64,000 bases of DNA from Actinoplanes siamensis (GTDB lineage: Bacteria > Actinomycetota > Actinomycetes > Mycobacteriales > Micromonosporaceae): NCBI RefSeq assembly GCF_016862395.1, contig NZ_BOMW01000024.1:1-64000 (forward strand), given 5' to 3'. This document shows, piece after piece, positions 33,174 to 41,688 of the stretch; the stretch's first letter is position 1; each line of letters starts with the position of its first letter. A program made the translations under genes and the position numbers. The notes under the pieces were generated by a model, which saw only the letters and a program-made list of their open reading frames with translations, was not told the DNA's origin and did no database searches.

Positions 33174-34259
33174 ATGGTTGTCGCAACCCATGCCATAGCA
33201 TTCCGGGTCGAGGCCCTGACCAGTCCCGATCGGGACCGCGCCGTCGATGCGCTGCGCGCGATCGCCATCCTCGGGGTGGTCCTCGGGCACTGGCTGGTGA
33301 CCGCGCTGGTCTTCGGCGACGGGCCGGTCCACGGGGCCAGTCCACTTCGCTCGCTGCCGCTGCTCACCCCGGTCTCCTGGGTGTTTCAGACCCTGGCGGT
33401 CTTCTTCCTGGTGGGCGGACAAGTCGCGGCGACCGGTTGGTCGAGACACCCCATGTCGTACGAGGACTGGCTCGCCAACCGACTCAAACGCCTGTTCCGC
33501 CCGGTACTCGTCGTCCTCGCCGGGTGGGCGGTGATGGCCGGCTTCCTGCTGGCCACCGGCGTCTCGCCAGAAACCGTGCGCACGCTGGTGGCACTCGTCC
33601 TGTCACCGCTGTGGTTCCTGCTGGTCTTCGCCGCTCTGACCGCGGCGACCCCGTGGGTGGTGCGGCTGCACCCGGTCATTCCCCTCGCTGTCGTGATGAC
33701 GGTCGACCTGCTCCGGCTCGGATGGGACGCGCCTGCCTGGGTGGGTTGGATCAACTTGGCGGCTGGCTGGCTGGTGCCGTTCACGCTGGGCACGCGCTGG
33801 CGGACCGTCCCGCGGGGAATGCTGTGGACCCTGCTTCTCGGCGGCGTAACCGCAACCGCGCTGCTGGTGTGCTGGGCGGGGTATCCGGCCGCGATGGTGG
33901 GGGTGCCTGGCGCGGGCTTCTCCAATCTGGCGCCGCCGAGCCTGGCCGCGGTCACCTTCGGTGTGGCCCAGTGCGGTCTCGCCGGACTGCTCCGCGACCC
34001 GTTGCGCCGCCTGATGCGCCGCCCGGCGCTGTGGACGGTGGTCGTCGTCATCAACCTGTTCGCGATGACGATTTTCCTATGGCATCAGACCGCGATGATC
34101 GCCGTCACCGTCCTGATGCGGTTGTCCGTCGGCCCGTTGCCGGGGCTGCACACCAGCCCGGACAGCGGGGTGTGGGTCGCCGCCAGAGTCGGCTGGCTGC
34201 CACTGTTCGGCGTGGCGTTGGCGCTCTGCTGCACGGCAGCCCGTCGGCTGAGGGGGTGA
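33174..34259 (+). CDS. Acyltransferase family 3 (OafA-type) membrane protein
   Basis: This 361-aa protein has ten or so hydrophobic segments and the family opening RDRAVDALRAIAILGVVLGHWL, with the conserved His in GHW, and AVFFLVGGQVAATGW. These enzymes transfer acyl groups to sugars or lipids at the membrane. The ATG at 33174 starts a natural leader; the frame is open further up through repeat DNA, which is unlikely to be coding. A palindrome precedes it. Confidence 0.82.
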   Translation: MVVATHAIAFRVEALTSPDRDRAVDALRAIAILGVVLGHWLVTALVFGDGPVHGASPLRSLPLLTPVSWVFQTLAVFFLVGGQVAATGWSRHPMSYEDWLANRLKRLFRPVLVVLAGWAVMAGFLLATGVSPETVRTLVALVLSPLWFLLVFAALTAATPWVVRLHPVIPLAVVMTVDLLRLGWDAPAWVGWINLAAGWLVPFTLGTRWRTVPRGMLWTLLLGGVTATALLVCWAGYPAAMVGVPGAGFSNLAPPSLAAVTFGVAQCGLAGLLRDPLRRLMRRPALWTVVVVINLFAMTIFLWHQTAMIAVTVLMRLSVGPLPGLHTSPDSGVWVAARVGWLPLFGVALALCCTAARRLRG

Positions 34260-34305
34260 TGCGGAGGCCTTGTCGCGCCCGGTCGGCGATCGGCGACGTC
34301 TAAAC

Positions 34306-34412
34306 TTTGGGGTTCTGGCGAGCCGCAGGGTTCGGGCGAGCCCGTGAGGTTCTGGCAAGCCGGGGGATTCTGGCGGGCCGGACGGTTCTGATGGGCCGCA
34401 GGGTTCTGACGC
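34306..34412. repeat. Degenerate tandem repeats of GGTTCTGGCGAGCCGCAG type
   Basis: About five or six imperfect 17-20-bp units (GGTTCTGGCGRGCC plus 3-6 variable bases) run from just after the acyltransferase into the CBM relic. Confidence 0.6.
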
Positions 34413-34532
34413 CGGCGCCGGCAGCCTGGCCGCCTCGGCGACCACCTCGGTTGGCTTCGTCGGGTCGTACAGCGGCCCCAACGTGCTGCCGGAGTGTTCA
34501 CCGTCAACGGCACCGTCTGTACGACGAAGTGA
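34410..34532 (+). pseudogene. CBM2-like carbohydrate-binding C-terminal relic
   Basis: With one frameshift near 34493 the plus strand reads SLAASATTSVGFVGSYSG, PNVLP, then VFTVNGTVCTTK and a stop. This resembles the end of family-2 cellulose-binding modules, including the last Cys. The rest of the enzyme is absent, and a strong terminator follows directly, as expected for the 3' end of a lost secreted glycoside hydrolase gene. Confidence 0.55.
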
Positions 34533-34534
34533 CC

Positions 34535-34567
34535 GCGCGGCCGGTGACGTGTGGTCACCGGCCGCGC
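34535..34567 (+). terminator. 14-bp terminator hairpin
   Basis: GCGCGGCCGGTGAC (34535-34548) and GTCACCGGCCGCGC (34554-34567) are perfectly complementary with loop GTGTG, right after the CBM relic stop. Confidence 0.8.
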
Positions 34568-34845
34568 CCTTCCCGGAGCCTCGCCCGGCGCTCGTGCTGT
34601 CAGATCGCCACCGGCCGGCGTTCCGCGCCGACGCGTATGCCGGTCGGCGTCACCCGATCCCACCGGCTTTCAAGGACAGGGTTCGCTGATCGGTTCTGAG
34701 GGTGGGGATGGCCTCGTCGAGGTGCGTCACGAACAACGCCCAACCCCGCTCGACATCGGGCTTTCTGATCGAACGCGCCGATGGCGTCGACAGCGTTCGC
34801 CGCGATCCGCGAAGAGAGTTCCTCCGCGGTGATGCGCAGCACCAC

Positions 34846-34864
34846 CGGGGGTGTCCCTATAAGT
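34846..34864. repeat. 19-nt motif, copy 2 (first copy at 5376)
   Basis: CGGGGGTGTCCCTATAAGT differs from the copy at 5376-5394 by one base. It lies between a featureless 280-bp stretch and the cupin gene, next to IS110 debris. Confidence 0.5.
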
Positions 34865-34923
34865 TTCGTCAAGTGGCTCGGGCGGGAGCCAACGTGGCGA
34901 GATGTGCTCTCTATGGTGCAGGC

Positions 34924-35262
34924 GTGGAGATCCTCTCGTTCAGTGCGCCGACCGGCAGACCGGTGGATGCCTTTGGCAGTGTGGGCGTGACCGCGCAGGC
35001 GTTGGTGCGCGGTGAGGCGCTGGCTGTCACCGTGCTTCATGTAGCGGCGGGTGGTGAGGTAGGACGGCATCCCGCACCCGTAGATCAGCTCATGATGATT
35101 ACTGCGGGTCGTGGTGAGGTGCAGGTTGCCGGTGGCCCTTGGGAGAAGATCGGCGCCGGACAGGCGGTGGTATGGCGGGCCGGTGACGAGCATGCAACCA
35201 GAGCAGTGGAGGACATCACTGCTGTAGTGGTGGAGATGGAGAGCATGCCGATCACGCAGTAG
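34924..35262 (+). CDS. Small cupin-domain protein
   Basis: This 112-aa protein is a single cupin barrel: VEILSFSAPTGRPVDAFGS, LHVAAGGEVGRHPAPVDQLMMITAGRGEVQVAGG (in part), GAGQAVVWRAGDEHATRAV. Metal-site His positions GRHPAPVDQ and EHAT are present. A GTG at 34924 fits the usual family start; a GTG at 34894 is possible. Its 3' end abuts the IS110 relic on the other strand. Function unknown. Confidence 0.75.
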   Translation: MEILSFSAPTGRPVDAFGSVGVTAQALVRGEALAVTVLHVAAGGEVGRHPAPVDQLMMITAGRGEVQVAGGPWEKIGAGQAVVWRAGDEHATRAVEDITAVVVEMESMPITQ

Positions 35263-35856
35263 CGACGGATGCGACGGGTCTTGGTTGGTAGGGATCTTGT
35301 CGCGGAGCATGGCGAACAGCACGTCGCAGCGGCGCCGTGCCAGACAGATTAGGGCGGCGTTGTGGCGTTTGCCTTGGGCTCTCTTGCGGTCGTAGTAGGC
35401 CCGGCTGACGGGGTCGGCCAGGGCGGCGAACGCGGCGAGGAAGAAGGCGCGTTTGAGCTGCTTGTTGCCGCCTCGGGCGGGGTGTTCGCCGCGGATGGTG
35501 CTGCCGGAGCGGCGGGTGACCGGGGCAAGACCGGCGTAGGCGGCCAGGTGGCCAGGGGTGGCGAAGGAGTTGCCGTCCCCGAGTTCGAGCAGGGTCGCCA
35601 GGCCGGGCCGGTAGGCGACTTGCTGGCCGCAGGCACGAGCGACCGCGGCGGGAAGGGTACCGATCGAGGCCGGCTGGCCGGCCAGCACCAGGACCGGGCC
35701 GTGCTTGGCGAGTTTGTCGAAGACCTGCCGCAGCTTGGCCTCGGTGTTGACAAGTGCGGCGTCGTGCAGCCGCTTGCCTTCCCGGTTGAGGGCGATGGCG
35801 TGGTGGCCGTCCTTGCCGACGTCGAGACCGAGAAACACCTGGTAGTCGCCGTGCAC
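35252..35856 (-). pseudogene. IS110-family transposase with large internal deletion
   Basis: The N-terminal DEDD start is clear (VFLGLDVGKDGHHAIALNREG, VLVLAGQPASIGTLPAAVARACG). After YRPGLA it jumps into the C-terminal Tnp20 domain (TLLELGDGNSFATPGHLAAYAGLAPVTRRSG, GNKQLKRAFFLAAFAAL, RRCDVLFAMLRDK, quoted in part). About 200 residues with the remaining acidic catalytic positions are missing. The deletion is in frame. The natural stop is lost and the frame runs on antisense to the cupin gene. Confidence 0.85.
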
Positions 35857-36135
35857 CGCATCGCCTCCCCGCGACGTCGCCTTCCGTCTCGGTCGTCAGT
35901 CTGGCGTCGACTGCCGGCAGCCACGTTACGAAGAGGCCTACCCCAACCCTGCGGGTGGCCATGTCCCTATCAGCGGTCCATCGACGCCACCTGGCCCGGC
36001 GACAATCCCCCCGGATCATCCGTACGACAGGGGCAGTAAGTCATGCCAGGCCGGGCGACCGGGCAGTCCCCGGCTGGGGACGATCAATAAGTCCTCCGAT
36101 CTCCCGCATGCGTCAAGAACGGGAATGATGTAGCG

Positions 36136-36555
36136 GTGGAAACGAATGAGGCCCTGCGCTTGGCTCGATCGCGGCTGTGGTCGGACAGGGCCGCCGCCGG
36201 ACGTCATCTGGGCGCTGTCGTGGGGCGCGAACCGGTAGAGGCCGCAGTCCGCGGGCTGCTTCTCGACCGCATGGATACTGCGGTCATCGACGCGACCGCC
36301 GAGGCGCTGTTGCAGCGTCGCGACGCAACCGCGCTGCGGTTGTTTGCTGCGGCATGGCATGTCGCGGAACCGGAGCAAGCGGATCATCTCAGCGGTTGCC
36401 TGAGCGGCCCCTTGTTTGAGTTGTCCTGCGCCGAGCCCCAGGACCGCATGCGGTTTCGAGCCGTACTGCACGGTCTGCTGGACGATCCTGACCCGGATAC
36501 CCGCGGCGGCGCCCAAGACCTATTCGATCGAGTTGCGCGGGCGCTACCAGACTGA
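36136..36555 (+). CDS. Unidentified helical protein
   Basis: This 139-aa all-helical protein (LARSRLWSDRAAAGRHLG, AVIDATAEALLQRRDATALRLFAAAW, RFRAVLHGLLDDPDPDTRGGAQDLFD quoted in part) has HEAT-like Arg/Ala/Asp patterning. GTG start. I do not know the family. It survives between two damaged IS110 copies and its end touches one of them. Confidence 0.55.
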   Translation: METNEALRLARSRLWSDRAAAGRHLGAVVGREPVEAAVRGLLLDRMDTAVIDATAEALLQRRDATALRLFAAAWHVAEPEQADHLSGCLSGPLFELSCAEPQDRMRFRAVLHGLLDDPDPDTRGGAQDLFDRVARALPD

Positions 36556-37080
36556 TCGTTACGGGTACCAACGCTGCGTGAGCGAACGCCTTGGCGGGGT
36601 CGTAGAGCTGGCCGGTTGCCAGGCAGTGGTGCAGGCAGCCGAGGAGCCGGTTGAACAGGTTGCGCAGCGCTGCGGGATACCGGTCGCCGTGGTCGCGTCG
36701 ACGTTGGTAGTGCTGCTTGGCAGGTTCGGCATGGGTGGCGGCGACGAACGCCCACAGGTAACCGGCTGCGGCGAGCCGGTCGTTTTCACCTTGCGGTGGG
36801 TGATGGAGATGCTTCGCCCGCACGCGCGGGTGACCGGGGCCGCGCCCGCGTACGCCTTCAACGCGCGGGCATCGGCGAACCGGGCGCGGTCGTCGCCGAT
36901 CTCGGCCAGGACGCGGGCACCGGTCACGTCGGCCAGGCCGGGAAAGCTGGTCACGATCGCATGGTCCGGGTGCTGGCGGAACGCTGCACTGGCAGTTTCG
37001 GCGAGCTGATCGACGCTGGCGCACTCGACGTTCAGCGTCGCCAGCAGCGCCAGTGCCTGGGTGCCCATCGCTTCCTCCAC
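36555..37080 (-). pseudogene. IS110-family transposase C-terminal half, frameshifted
   Basis: The minus strand holds QALALLATLNVECASVDQLAE, FRQHPDHAIVTSFPGLADVTGARVLAEIG, KAYAGAAPVTRACGRSISITHRKVK (quoted in part), then a frameshift near 36785 into RLAAAGYLWAFVAATHAEPAK, RDHGDRYPAALRNLFNRLLG and YDPAKAFAHAALVP. The DEDD N-terminal half is absent. Distinct in sequence from the copy at 35252, so a different IS110 lineage. Confidence 0.8.
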
Positions 37081-37132
37081 GACGGCCGGCTGGCGCAGTG
37101 CACCAGCACCCCGAGCTGGCGGTGAGTCCACC

Positions 37133-37539
37133 ATGCACCTCGCCGCGATCCTTGATCTGATCGCCGAACGAGAGACCACCGCCGGGCAGGCCGCCGGCCG
37201 CCTCCGTGAGCAAATCACCGCCCTCACCGCCGAACTCGCCCGCCTCGACGCCCAACTGGCTAACCTGGCGACCACCCGCACCACCCTGAAAGCCCTCGCC
37301 GCCGACCAGTTCACCGACGACGGCCCCACCATCACCAGTGCCCCCTACCAGCAGATCCTCGCCGTTCTCACCGCGAACCCAGCCGGAATGCGCGCCAGGG
37401 ACATCTGCATCGCCGTCGGCGTCGACCCCGTCCCGAAACACCTCAAGGCGCCCGGGCGCGACTCAAACGCATGGTCAGCCGCGAGATCCTCACCGAGAAG
37501 GAAACCGGAATATTCACTCTTGCCCCGAAAAAGACCTAA
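37133..37539 (+). pseudogene. Conserved actinobacterial IS-associated small protein, frameshifted
   Basis: From ATG 37133 the frame gives MHLAAILDLIAERETTAGQA, a helical ARLDAQLANLATTRTTLKALAADQF and SAPYQQILAVLTANPAGMRARDICIAVGVDP. After KHLKAPG the frame slips; the other frame continues ARLKRMVSREILTEKETGIFTLAPKKT and a stop at 37537-37539. The whole resembles a frequently duplicated actinobacterial protein with a coiled coil and a winged-helix-like end. A single indel near 37455 explains the break. Confidence 0.65.
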
Positions 37540-37595
37540 CCTTTCCTGCCGTCCTTTGACGGGGCAGGCGGCAAACGAGGTCGTACGATCTCCCG

Positions 37596-37922
37596 GTGTT
37601 GACCTACCTCAAATGGCACATGCTCGGCTTCCCGATCCAGTGCTACGACGAGGTCGACGAGGAGCAGATGTCGTTGCGCCACATCGCGTTCAATGAGGAA
37701 CTCGACATCTTCGAGGCGGCAGCGTCTCTCGCCGAAACGCTGCACGCCCGGGACACCGGTGGCCTTAAAGCTGTCGTGGCCTACGAGTACCTGTACGGTC
37801 CGGCACCCGAGGCGCCGATCCCCGACGTCGACGACGGGGCCGAACTCATCTCGGCCAAGGAGTTCGACGAGGTCTGGCGAACGGCTCGAGCCGCCCGGGA
37901 GGCTGATTGGGGAACGACGTGA
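37596..37922 (+). CDS. Unidentified small acidic protein
   Basis: This 108-aa protein opens MLTYLKWHMLGFPIQCYDEVDEEQMSLRHIAFNEE (in part) and is acidic throughout, with AELISAKEFDEVWRTARAAR at the end. It starts with GTG at 37596. Composition is natural and it may be an immunity- or DUF-type protein, but I cannot assign it. Confidence 0.6.
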   Translation: MLTYLKWHMLGFPIQCYDEVDEEQMSLRHIAFNEELDIFEAAASLAETLHARDTGGLKAVVAYEYLYGPAPEAPIPDVDDGAELISAKEFDEVWRTARAAREADWGTT

Positions 37923-38022
37923 GCGCTCGATCGGCTGGGTAACCGAAGTACTGGTGCGGTACACAGGCCAATGCTGGGCGGAACCCCTGCCCGCTCTCGA
38001 GACACGTCGAAGGTAACCTGCC

Positions 38023-38107
38023 AGGCTGAAACGCGCCTGGTCATCCGCGAAACCCTGGCCGAGACGCGGGCCTAGAGATTCACCTGATCGGGAAACGGAC
38101 CCAACCT
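38023..38107 (+). pseudogene. Decayed second copy of the 3' end of the 37133 gene
   Basis: CTGAAACGCGCCTGGTCATC and the following 65 bases align with 37470-37542 at roughly 70% identity, ending in matching AAACGGACCCAACCT/AAAAGACCTAACCT. Stops interrupt the frame. It shows that the segment was duplicated and is degrading. Confidence 0.5.
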
Positions 38108-38190
38108 CCCGAGCCGGCCTCTGACGACCCGCAGGCTCTGGCGAGCCAGAGGGAGTCCTCCGGGTCCCGTCAAGGGGGCCCGCCGCCGGA

Positions 38191-38505
38191 TCAGGATGCG
38201 TCGAGGACGCCGTATCGGGCCATCACCATGGCTCGCCGGGTGTGGTTGACCGTGCGGACTCGGCGGGCGATGAAGAAGACATCGAGGAGGGACCAGAGGC
38301 CGAGGCCACCCAGAGTGAACAACATGAGGATGGAACGGGAGGTGTCACCCAGATAGAACCGGTGGCCGCCGAAGATTCCGGTGACGCACCAGAGTCCGTA
38401 CGCAATCGTGGGGTCCTTTTTGATGGCGTCGTATTCTGATTCGGCGCGGAGCAGGCGGAGTCGGTCCCATTCCGGGAGGGCGCTCTGTTCCTGCGGTGAT
38501 TCCAT
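38191..38505 (-). CDS. TM2-domain membrane protein
   Basis: This 104-aa protein has the TM2 pattern: KDPTIAYGLWCVTGIFGGHRFYLGDTSRSILMLFTLGGLGLWSLLDVFFIARRV (given by its parts: GGHRFYLGD, LFTLGGLGLWSLLD). Two helices flank the GHRFYLG turn. Role unknown; these proteins are common accessory membrane proteins. ATG at 38505. Confidence 0.88.
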   Translation of the reverse strand: MESPQEQSALPEWDRLRLLRAESEYDAIKKDPTIAYGLWCVTGIFGGHRFYLGDTSRSILMLFTLGGLGLWSLLDVFFIARRVRTVNHTRRAMVMARYGVLDAS

Positions 38506-38567
38506 TCGGGCAACGATAGTGGCCGGGGCGGCAGAGGGACGTTGCCGCCTGACGAGAGGAGTGCGGG

Positions 38568-39362
38568 TCAGGGTTTACGGGCCACCGCTCCGAACAGGGA
38601 GGCCTCGACCGGCGTCGGGTTCTCGGTCGCCGCCGGGTCCGGGCGCCACTCGCTGATCGCGGCGATCCCGGGATCGACCAAGTGCAGGCCCTCGAAGAAC
38701 TGCTCGAACTGCTCCCGCGTCCTCGGGTGCACATCCGAGCGGCCGGAGCGCAGCGACTCGTCCCAGTTCGCCTTCAACTCGGGGGTGAGGAGGTCCGTGG
38801 TGGCCATGGTCATCGTCAGGTAGCTGCCGGAGGGGAGGGCATCCACCAGGGTGCGGACGATCTCCACGGAATTCGGATGATCCGGGAGGAAGTGGACCAC
38901 GGCCACCAGGATCAACGCCACCGGCTCGGACAGGTCCAGGATCTCGAGCGAGTCCAGGATCTCCGCCGGGCTGCGCAGGTCCTTCTCCAGGTAACGCGCC
39001 TGACCTGCCGAGGTGCTGGTGAGCAGAGCCCGCGCGTGGACCATGACCATCGGGTCGTTGTCGACGTAGACGACGCGGCTGTCCGGGGCGATCCGCTGCG
39101 CGACCTCGTGCGTGTTGTCGGCGCTGGGCAGGCCGGTGCCGATGTCCAGGAACTGGCGGATCCCCGCCTCGCCGGCCAGGAAGCCGACCGCACGCTGCAG
39201 AAACGCCCGGTTGGCGCGGGCCGCGATGCGAGCGGCGGGATACGACTTGGCCAGTAGGTCGCCCGACTCCCGGTCGGCGGCGAAATTGTCCTTGCCGCCC
39301 AGCCAGTAGTTGTAGCGGCGGGCCGGGTGCGGCACCCCGGTGTCGAGCTTGTCGATCGTCAC
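38568..39362 (-). CDS. SAM-dependent methyltransferase, DUF574 (PF04672) family
   Basis: This 264-aa protein matches the actinobacterial DUF574 methyltransferases: PHPARRYNYWLGGKDNFAADRE, FLDIGTGLPSADNTHEVAQ (SAM loop), VVYVDNDPMVMVHARALL, LILVAVVHFLPD, GSYLTMTMATTDLLTP. The whole fold is present. These enzymes are abundant in Streptomyces-type genomes with unknown substrates. ATG at 39362. Divergent from the beta-lactamase-like gene. Confidence 0.93.
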   Translation of the reverse strand: MTIDKLDTGVPHPARRYNYWLGGKDNFAADRESGDLLAKSYPAARIAARANRAFLQRAVGFLAGEAGIRQFLDIGTGLPSADNTHEVAQRIAPDSRVVYVDNDPMVMVHARALLTSTSAGQARYLEKDLRSPAEILDSLEILDLSEPVALILVAVVHFLPDHPNSVEIVRTLVDALPSGSYLTMTMATTDLLTPELKANWDESLRSGRSDVHPRTREQFEQFFEGLHLVDPGIAAISEWRPDPAATENPTPVEASLFGAVARKP

Positions 39363-39543
39363 GGGCGAATCCTAATAGGAACCGGAACCCGCCGGGACGC
39401 AGGAACACGAACGCGAACACACGGAAATGCCGGACCGTGAACGGCTCGGAACGTACCGCGTTCGGTGATCACCGAAAGTGTTTGAATGCGTGCCCAGAGT
39501 GTGGCGATTTGTCGAGTAGCCCGGGACGCGGCACTATGCACGG

Positions 39544-40470
39544 GTGCAGCGTTACCGAGTTGGAATCCTGGCTGGCGCGGCGGTCGTGGCCCTCGGCGGT
39601 GGCGGCCTGATCCTCGCGGGCCTCGACGACGATGGCGGCGCCGGCGGCGGTATCGGGCTGCCCAGCGCGCTCCGTTTCGGCGAGCCGTCGCCGAGCGCCT
39701 CGCCGTCACCGACCGGGCCCAGCCCCGAGGAGCTCGCCAAGGCCGAGCGTGCCAAGCGCGAGAAGGCGCTCACCACCGCGCTCAAGAAGCTGACCGCCAC
39801 CTCGCCGGAGTTCTCGGTCGCGGTGCAGGACAAGAAGACCGGCGAGACGTACGCCTATCGCGGCGACGAGCACTACGACACGGCCAGCATCGTCAAGGCG
39901 CAGGTTCTCGCCTGCATGCTGCTCAAGGACCAGGACGCCGGCCGTGACCCGAGCGCGAGCGAGATGGCCCTCGCCAAGCCGATGATCCAGCTCAGCGACA
40001 ACGACGCGACCACCTCGCTGTTCAGCAGAATCGGCGGCAAGGCGGCGGTCACCAAGTGCAACAAGCGGCTCGGGCTGACCGACACCGTCGTCAATTCCTC
40101 GTGGGGGTTGACCCGCACCACCGCTGACGATCAGATCAAGCTGCTGTCCGAGCTCGTCGACACCGGGGGTCCGCTCGACGCGGATTCCCGCAAGACCGCG
40201 TTCAAGCTGATGAACACGGTCGACGCGGCGCAGGACTGGGGCGTGCCGGCGGTCGCCAGGAGCGGCGAGACGTTCACCGTCAAGAACGGCTGGGACACCC
40301 GCTCGGCCGACGGCGGTCTCTGGGCGATCAACACCATCGGCCGCGTCACGGGTGGCGACGACGTGGACGTCTCGGTGGCGGTGCTCTCCCACAACAACAA
40401 GTCGATGGAGAGCGGGAAGGCACTGGTCGAGAAGGTCGCCAAGCTGACCCGGCAGTACCTCAAATACTGA
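39544..40470 (+). CDS. Beta-lactamase-like serine hydrolase, membrane-anchored
   Basis: This 308-aa protein has an N-terminal membrane segment (VGILAGAAVVALGGGGLILAG), a Ser/Pro linker and a class-A-like domain with S115-x-x-K118 (TASIVKAQ), SDN at 151-153 and a KNG triad (TVKNGWDTRSADGG) in place of KTG. No conserved omega-loop Glu is evident, so lactam hydrolysis is doubtful; a transpeptidase-related or esterase role is as likely. GTG start. Its end overlaps the convergent phosphotransferase gene by 11 bp. Confidence 0.82.
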   Translation: MQRYRVGILAGAAVVALGGGGLILAGLDDDGGAGGGIGLPSALRFGEPSPSASPSPTGPSPEELAKAERAKREKALTTALKKLTATSPEFSVAVQDKKTGETYAYRGDEHYDTASIVKAQVLACMLLKDQDAGRDPSASEMALAKPMIQLSDNDATTSLFSRIGGKAAVTKCNKRLGLTDTVVNSSWGLTRTTADDQIKLLSELVDTGGPLDADSRKTAFKLMNTVDAAQDWGVPAVARSGETFTVKNGWDTRSADGGLWAINTIGRVTGGDDVDVSVAVLSHNNKSMESGKALVEKVAKLTRQYLKY

Positions 40471-41227
40471 AGACCGGACGCTGGGCCAGTACGTAGTCGG
40501 CATCGCCCAGATACTGGATGTGGTGACCGGCGGCCAGGTGGCTCGCGAAGGCGGCGCTGCCGGCGGCGGCCTGCGAGCGCATCTGGTCGACCATCGTGCG
40601 CAGGCGGGTGGCGACCGCGTCGGGCAGGGCGGCACGGGCTGCCGCGTCGAGGCCGTAGCTGTCGCAGAACAAGCGGAGACGCTCGGCCTGCTCCGCCGTG
40701 CTGCCGAGGGCATCGGGGCTGCCGGGCGCGGTCAGCGGCGCCCACCGGTAGGCCGCGTAGGCGACGTCGTAGCTGCGCGGGCCGGGGCGCGCATGATCAA
40801 AATCGAACACACCGGTCACCCGGTTGCCCTCCATCACGCAGTTGTACGGCGCGAAGTCGCCGTGGCAGATCACCTCGCGCGGCTCCAGGGCCGGCAGCTG
40901 CCAGCCGTCCCGGGGCGCGGTGCGCGCATAGGACGAGGTGGCGTCGTGGTACGCCCGGAGCAGCCGGGCCGCCGACACGACCGCGGAACGCGAGGCCGCG
41001 GCCGGCGTCAGCGGGTAGCTCGCCACCTCGCCCGGCAGGAAGTCGAGAATCTCGAACCCGTCCTCGGTCATCTCGTGGAACCGCGGCGCCCCGGTGAAAC
41101 CCGCGGCCCGCAGTGCCCGCAGCAACTCGTGAACCCGCGGCGACCATGGCCCGGCGGGCCGGCGCACCTTGTCGCCGATGCGCACCACCTCGTTGACTCC
41201 GCCGGTCAGCGTCTCCCGATCGTCCAT
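40460..41227 (-). CDS. Aminoglycoside/choline-type phosphotransferase (APH family)
   Basis: This 255-aa kinase-like protein has the Brenner motif ICHGDFAPYNCVM and the metal motif VFDFDHARPGPRSYDVAYAAYRW. The N-terminal lobe (VNEVVRIGDKVRRPAGP) holds the Lys and an aromatic P-loop variant. The start at 41227 (MDDRETLTGG) is the first that leaves a natural N-terminus. It is probably a small-molecule kinase rather than a proven resistance gene. Confidence 0.88.
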   Translation of the reverse strand: MDDRETLTGGVNEVVRIGDKVRRPAGPWSPRVHELLRALRAAGFTGAPRFHEMTEDGFEILDFLPGEVASYPLTPAAASRSAVVSAARLLRAYHDATSSYARTAPRDGWQLPALEPREVICHGDFAPYNCVMEGNRVTGVFDFDHARPGPRSYDVAYAAYRWAPLTAPGSPDALGSTAEQAERLRLFCDSYGLDAAARAALPDAVATRLRTMVDQMRSQAAAGSAAFASHLAAGHHIQYLGDADYVLAQRPVFSI

Positions 41228-41308
41228 CGGGCCATCATCTCGAAAGGGGGCGTGGGTCCGCTCGCTGAATCGGTTGCCGACGGTGGCCTGATTTGGCAGC
41301 CTGCCCGG

Positions 41309-41611
41309 GTGACGAAGCGCGAACCGGTCGTGATGCAGGTGTATTGCCGGGTTGAGGTGTCGATCGAGGATCCCGCGGCGGTCGCGGAGCTCGCCGTGCG
41401 GCGGCTGCGGGAGGCGGAGATCGACTGGGCCGACGAGCCGGGCACCCTGGAACAGGGCGAGCAGGAGCTGCGGGCGGATCTGCCGCAGGCTCTGGCCGGG
41501 CTGGTCGACCCGTTGGTGATGTTCCGCGACGTGCCCGGAGTGGATCTCCGAGGGGCCCGGCTGTGGGCTGAGGGCGGCTCGCCTGATCCGCGGTTCCAGC
41601 CGGGCTTCTGA
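41309..41611 (+). CDS. Unidentified 100-aa protein
   Basis: A GTG start gives VTKREPVVMQVYCRVEVSIEDP, then AELAVRRLREAEIDWADEPG, LRADLPQALAGLVDPLVMF and DVPGVDLRGARLWAEGG. Composition is natural and strand-helix patterned, but no family is recognised. It stands alone upstream of the PadR gene. Confidence 0.6.
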   Translation: MTKREPVVMQVYCRVEVSIEDPAAVAELAVRRLREAEIDWADEPGTLEQGEQELRADLPQALAGLVDPLVMFRDVPGVDLRGARLWAEGGSPDPRFQPGF

Positions 41612-41651
41612 CCGTCCCTGATCCTTTGTGGCCACCCGCGGTATGGCGGCG

Positions 41652-41683
41652 TTGACGGTACTTCGGATTGCACAGTACTGTGC
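41652..41683 (+). promoter_or_regulatory. Promoter and perfect palindrome of the PadR gene
   Basis: TTGACG (41652-41657) is a good -35. GCACAGTACTGTGC (41670-41683) is a perfect 14-bp palindrome in the -10 area and 5 bp before the PadR GTG. Autorepression by PadR is likely. Confidence 0.75.
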
Positions 41684-41688
41684 GGTGC

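Noticed and set aside
34600..35251. Extension of the IS110 frame beyond 35252
   Set aside because: Residues past MLRDK have no IS110 similarity and lie antisense to a real cupin gene; the stop has been lost.
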